This document shows, in pieces, positions 61,354 to 64,000 of a stretch of DNA of 64,000 nt; position 1 is the first letter of the stretch, and each line of letters begins with the position of its first letter. The translations under genes and the position numbers were made by a program. Below the pieces are notes generated by a model. It was not told where the DNA came from. It worked only from the letters and a program-made list of their open reading frames with translations, and made no database searches. The stretch is from Xanthomonas hortorum pv. cynarae (lineage in GTDB: Bacteria; Pseudomonadota; Gammaproteobacteria; Xanthomonadales; Xanthomonadaceae). The stretch lies in assembly GCF_002939985.1 (NCBI RefSeq), contig NZ_MDFM01000009.1, positions 1 through 64,000 on the forward strand, written 5' to 3'.

Positions 61354-61443
61354 TCAAGACAGCAGGCGATACAACAGGTAGAACGTCGCGGCCTTGGCAA
61401 AGACCACGCACACGCCAATGATCAGCGACTCACGCCGCGTCAC
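61354..61443 (-). CDS. Possible 29-residue small membrane protein overlapping the end of glmM
   Basis: Starting at a GTG inside the last codons of glmM (61443), an open frame reads [29 protein letters not shown] and stops at 61354. A basic start followed by one hydrophobic span is what small membrane proteins look like. No clear ribosome site is visible, and the start is non-ATG, so this is only a candidate. Confidence 0.35.
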   Translation of the reverse strand: MTRRESLIIGVCVVFAKAATFYLLYRLLS

Positions 61444-62779
61444 GCACGGCACCCGAGAGTCTGTCCAGCGTGTCCTGCATCAGGCCAGCGTCGTCGGCTT
61501 CCACCGTCACGCGCACCACCGGCTCGGTGCCGGAAGGACGCAGAAACGCGCGGCCACGCCCCTGCACGGCGGCTTGCGCCTGCTGCAACGCCTGCTGCAC
61601 GCCAGCGGCTTCCACAATCGCCTTGGCAGCGCCGCCATCCAGACGCACGTTGATTGTCTTCTGCGGCACCTTGCTCAGGCTGCTCAAGGCCTGGCGCAGG
61701 CTCTGTCCATCGCGCCCCAGGGCCTCGAGGACCTGCAGCGCGCTGACGATGCCATCGCCGGTGGTGGCGCGATCCAGGCACAGCAGATGGCCGGAGGTTT
61801 CGCCACCCAGGGTGCCGCCACCTTCCACCAACGCCTGGTGCACGTAACGGTCACCGACCTTGGCGCGCTGGAACGGGATGTGCAATCCAGCCAGCGCCTG
61901 TTCCAGGCCGTAGTTGGTCATCAGCGTGCCGACCACGGTACCGGTGAGCCGGCCGCTGGCCTGCCAGGAGCGCGCCAGGATATAGAGCAGATCGTCGCCA
62001 TCGACCGGGTTGCCCTGGTCGTCGGCCATCAGCACGCGATCACCATCGCCATCGAAGGCGATGCCCAACTGCGCACCGCTCTCGCGCACCTTGGCAGCGA
62101 GATTGTCGATATGCGTGGAGCCGACGCCGTCATTGATATTGAGCCCGTCCGGTGCGGCACCGATGACCACCACGTCCGCACCCAGCTCGCGGAACAGCAT
62201 CGGCGCGATGTGATAAGTCGCCCCGTGCGCGCAGTCCAGCACCATCTTCAGGCCATGCAGGGTGAAACCGCGCGCCACGCTGGCCTTGCAGAATTCGATG
62301 TAACGGCCGATCGCATCGCGCGTGCGGATCGCCTTGCCCAGACGCTCCGACTCCACGGTGTGGAACGGCTCGTCGAGCGCGGCTTCGATCGCCGCTTCGG
62401 TAGCGTCGTCGAGCTTTTCGCCTTCGGCGGAAAAGAACTTGATGCCGTTGTCGTAATGCGGATTGTGCGAGGCGCTGATCACCACACCGGCATCGGCGCG
62501 CAGCGTGTTGGTCAGGAACGCGATGGCCGGGGTCGGCATCGGGCCGATCAACTGTACGTCGGCACCCGCAGCGACCAGGCCGGCTTCCAAGGCGGCTTCG
62601 AACATATAGCCGGAAATGCGGGTGTCCTTGCCGATCAGCACCAGCGGGCGCTTACTGCGCCCGGCGGTGAGCACGCGGCCGAGCGCATTGCCCAGCCGCA
62701 GCACGAAATCGGCGGAGATCACGCCCTGCCCGACCCGACCGCGGATGCCGTCGGTTCCGAAATACTTGCGGGCGCTCAT
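61430..62779 (-). CDS. glmM: Phosphoglucosamine mutase
   Basis: A 449-residue alpha-D-phosphohexomutase: [19 protein letters not shown], the catalytic phosphoserine loop [18 protein letters not shown], the metal loop [10 protein letters not shown], and [12 protein letters not shown]. It converts glucosamine 6-phosphate to glucosamine 1-phosphate for peptidoglycan and LPS. The ATG at 62779 overlaps the stop of a small frame filling the gap to accD. Confidence 0.97.
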   Translation of the reverse strand: MSARKYFGTDGIRGRVGQGVISADFVLRLGNALGRVLTAGRSKRPLVLIGKDTRISGYMFEAALEAGLVAAGADVQLIGPMPTPAIAFLTNTLRADAGVVISASHNPHYDNGIKFFSAEGEKLDDATEAAIEAALDEPFHTVESERLGKAIRTRDAIGRYIEFCKASVARGFTLHGLKMVLDCAHGATYHIAPMLFRELGADVVVIGAAPDGLNINDGVGSTHIDNLAAKVRESGAQLGIAFDGDGDRVLMADDQGNPVDGDDLLYILARSWQASGRLTGTVVGTLMTNYGLEQALAGLHIPFQRAKVGDRYVHQALVEGGGTLGGETSGHLLCLDRATTGDGIVSALQVLEALGRDGQSLRQALSSLSKVPQKTINVRLDGGAAKAIVEAAGVQQALQQAQAAVQGRGRAFLRPSGTEPVVRVTVEADDAGLMQDTLDRLSGAVRDAA

Positions 62780-62910
62780 GGAGCCGTGACCGAAAGCGTC
62801 GGGACCTGCGGCCAGGGAGCAGGGGCCTGGAAGGAGCAGCCATCGACGGAAGTCCACAGGTCGCAGACCACGTTTTTCCCGGGAACCGCCAGCACGAACA
62901 CCAACCTCAC
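62776..62910 (-). CDS. Candidate 44-residue frame bridging accD and glmM
   Basis: The frame starts at a GTG that overlaps the accD stop (GTGA, 62907-62910) and ends at a TGA overlapping the glmM start (ATGA, 62776-62779). It encodes [19 protein letters not shown] and a Pro-rich end. No family is recognised. The exact coupling at both ends is the only reason to list it. Confidence 0.4.
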   Translation of the reverse strand: MRLVFVLAVPGKNVVCDLWTSVDGCSFQAPAPWPQVPTLSVTAP

Positions 62911-63791
62911 GCCACCGCCTCTTGCGGATGCGGCTGACGCATCATCATCGCGGTCAGATCGGCGAGGCGGTCGCGCATGTCGCGGCGGTCGCAGATCTGA
63001 TCGATGGCGCCATGGTCGAGCAGGAACTCCGAGCGCTGGAAGCCTTCCGGCAAGGTTTCGCGCACGGTCTGTTCGATCACGCGCGGGCCGGCGAAGCCGA
63101 TCAATGCATGCGGCTCGGCGATATTGATGTCGCCCAGCATCGCGAACGAGGCCGACACGCCACCGGTGGTGGGATGGGTCAGCACCGAGATGTACGGCAG
63201 GCCGGCTTCGCGCAGGCGGCCGAGTGCCGCGGAGGTCTTGGCCATCTGCATCAGCGAGAACAGGCCTTCCTGCATGCGTGCGCCGCCGCTGGCGGAGAAG
63301 CACACGAACGGGCAGCCGACTTCCAGCGCCACTTCGGCGGCACGCGCGAAGCGCTCGCCGACCACCGAGCCCATCGAGCCACCCATGAAGGCGAAATCGA
63401 ATGCGGCGGCGACCAGCGGGTTGCCCTTGAGCGTGCCGCGCATGGCGATCAATGCGTCGTACTCGCCGCTAGCCTTCTGGCTGGCCTTGATACGCTCGCC
63501 GTAGCGCTTCTGGTCCTTGAACTTGAGTACGTCGACCGGGCCCAGCTGGGCGGCGATTTCGGTGGTCGGGGCATCCACATCGAACAACGCGGCCAAGCGC
63601 GCGCGGGCGCGGATTGCCATGTGGTGGTCGCATTTCGGACACACCTCCAGGTTCTCCTCGAGCTCGGGGCCGTACAGCGCGCTGCCGCAATTGCTGCACT
63701 TTTCCCACAGGCCCTCGGGGACGCTGCGCTTCTTGGCCGGGGTGTTCTCGGTGCGGATGCCGGAGGGCATCAATTTGCTGAGCCAGCTCAT
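62907..63791 (-). CDS. accD: Acetyl-CoA carboxylase carboxyltransferase subunit beta
   Basis: A 294-residue Acc[18 protein letters not shown], the zinc ribbon C-x2-C-x15-C-x2-C (CSNCG...CPKCD, about 33-55), [13 protein letters not shown], and [23 protein letters not shown]. It forms the carboxyltransferase of fatty-acid synthesis with AccA. The start at 63791 gives the usual length. Upstream to the window end I see no further gene. Confidence 0.97.
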   Translation of the reverse strand: MSWLSKLMPSGIRTENTPAKKRSVPEGLWEKCSNCGSALYGPELEENLEVCPKCDHHMAIRARARLAALFDVDAPTTEIAAQLGPVDVLKFKDQKRYGERIKASQKASGEYDALIAMRGTLKGNPLVAAAFDFAFMGGSMGSVVGERFARAAEVALEVGCPFVCFSASGGARMQEGLFSLMQMAKTSAALGRLREAGLPYISVLTHPTTGGVSASFAMLGDINIAEPHALIGFAGPRVIEQTVRETLPEGFQRSEFLLDHGAIDQICDRRDMRDRLADLTAMMMRQPHPQEAVA

Positions 63792-64000
63792 GCGTGTATG
63801 ACAATCCATGCAGGGCGGCCTTACGGGCCGCAGAGGGGCGTAAGTCTAACGCGCTGGGGGAAAAGCGAGGTAGCGCGGGGGATGAATGTGGGACTTGGTG
63901 GCAGTTCGGAGGGCTAGCTGCGAGCTTGGTTCTAGGTGGTTGCGCAGGTGTTTGGAGTGAAGGTCGGTTTGTTGTGCTGCGCCTTACTCTGGTTGGCGTG

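Noticed and set aside
54178-61386. Shared 13-base string AACAGGTAGAACG near 54.18 kb and 61.38 kb
   Set aside because: One copy lies within a candidate coding frame and there is no flanking similarity; too short to call a repeat or att pair.

Overview
The window looks like a chromosome segment of Xanthomonas or a very close relative in the Xanthomonadaceae. The evidence is the high-GC coding style, an Oar-like TonB-dependent receptor, the order of the minor-pilin genes, and the conserved blocks metY-rimP-nusA-infB-rbfA-truB-rpsO-pnp and accD-glmM / tpiA-secG-tRNA-Leu-nuoA-N. The species cannot be fixed from the sequence alone.

Layout. (1) 1-6.9 kb is the right end of an integrated element. 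It holds the first codons of an IS5-type transposase cut by the window edge, a coiled-coil membrane protein, a 1313-residue Gln-rich protein with an N-terminal AHH nuclease domain, an Imm11/DUF1629-type putative immunity protein, a non-coding AT-rich stretch with eleven GGTAAT/ATTACC repeats, and two overlapping small genes. It closes with a duplicated 3' half of tRNA-Asn, which I read as the distal attachment site. (2) 7.1-13.9 kb is the minor type IV pilin operon fimT-pilV-W-X-Y1-E on the minus strand, with an AlgZ/FimS-type sensor kinase divergent from it. (3) 15-27 kb is a mixed housekeeping region: ppnN, a TonB receptor, marC, an unusual YciK-like protein, grxD, an unusual iron superoxide dismutase, purEK, nadC and a DUF2272 protein. 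(4) 27.1-36.7 kb is the translation/RNA operon headed by the initiator tRNA. Two tandem terminators lie between the tRNA and rimP. (5) 36.8-51.7 kb carries all fourteen complex I genes nuoA-N, preceded by tRNA-Leu(GAG), secG and tpiA. (6) 53.3-61.3 kb is an accessory block lying between tpiA and glmM. It contains an SDR, an AT-rich polytopic membrane protein, a tightly overlapped four-gene operon (cupredoxin, periplasmic-sensor GGDEF-EAL protein, DUF3034 outer-membrane protein, truncated-globin lipoprotein) and a 2-oxoglutarate/Fe(II) oxygenase. (7) 61.4-63.8 kb carries glmM and accD, with two overlooked small open frames at their junctions.

The two regions most worth follow-up are the island end (toxin-immunity pair, repeat array, tRNA-Asn att site) and the four-gene operon at 55.8-60.2 kb. 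The operon's overlaps and exported metal and heme proteins suggest an envelope redox or gas-sensing module coupled to cyclic-di-GMP.
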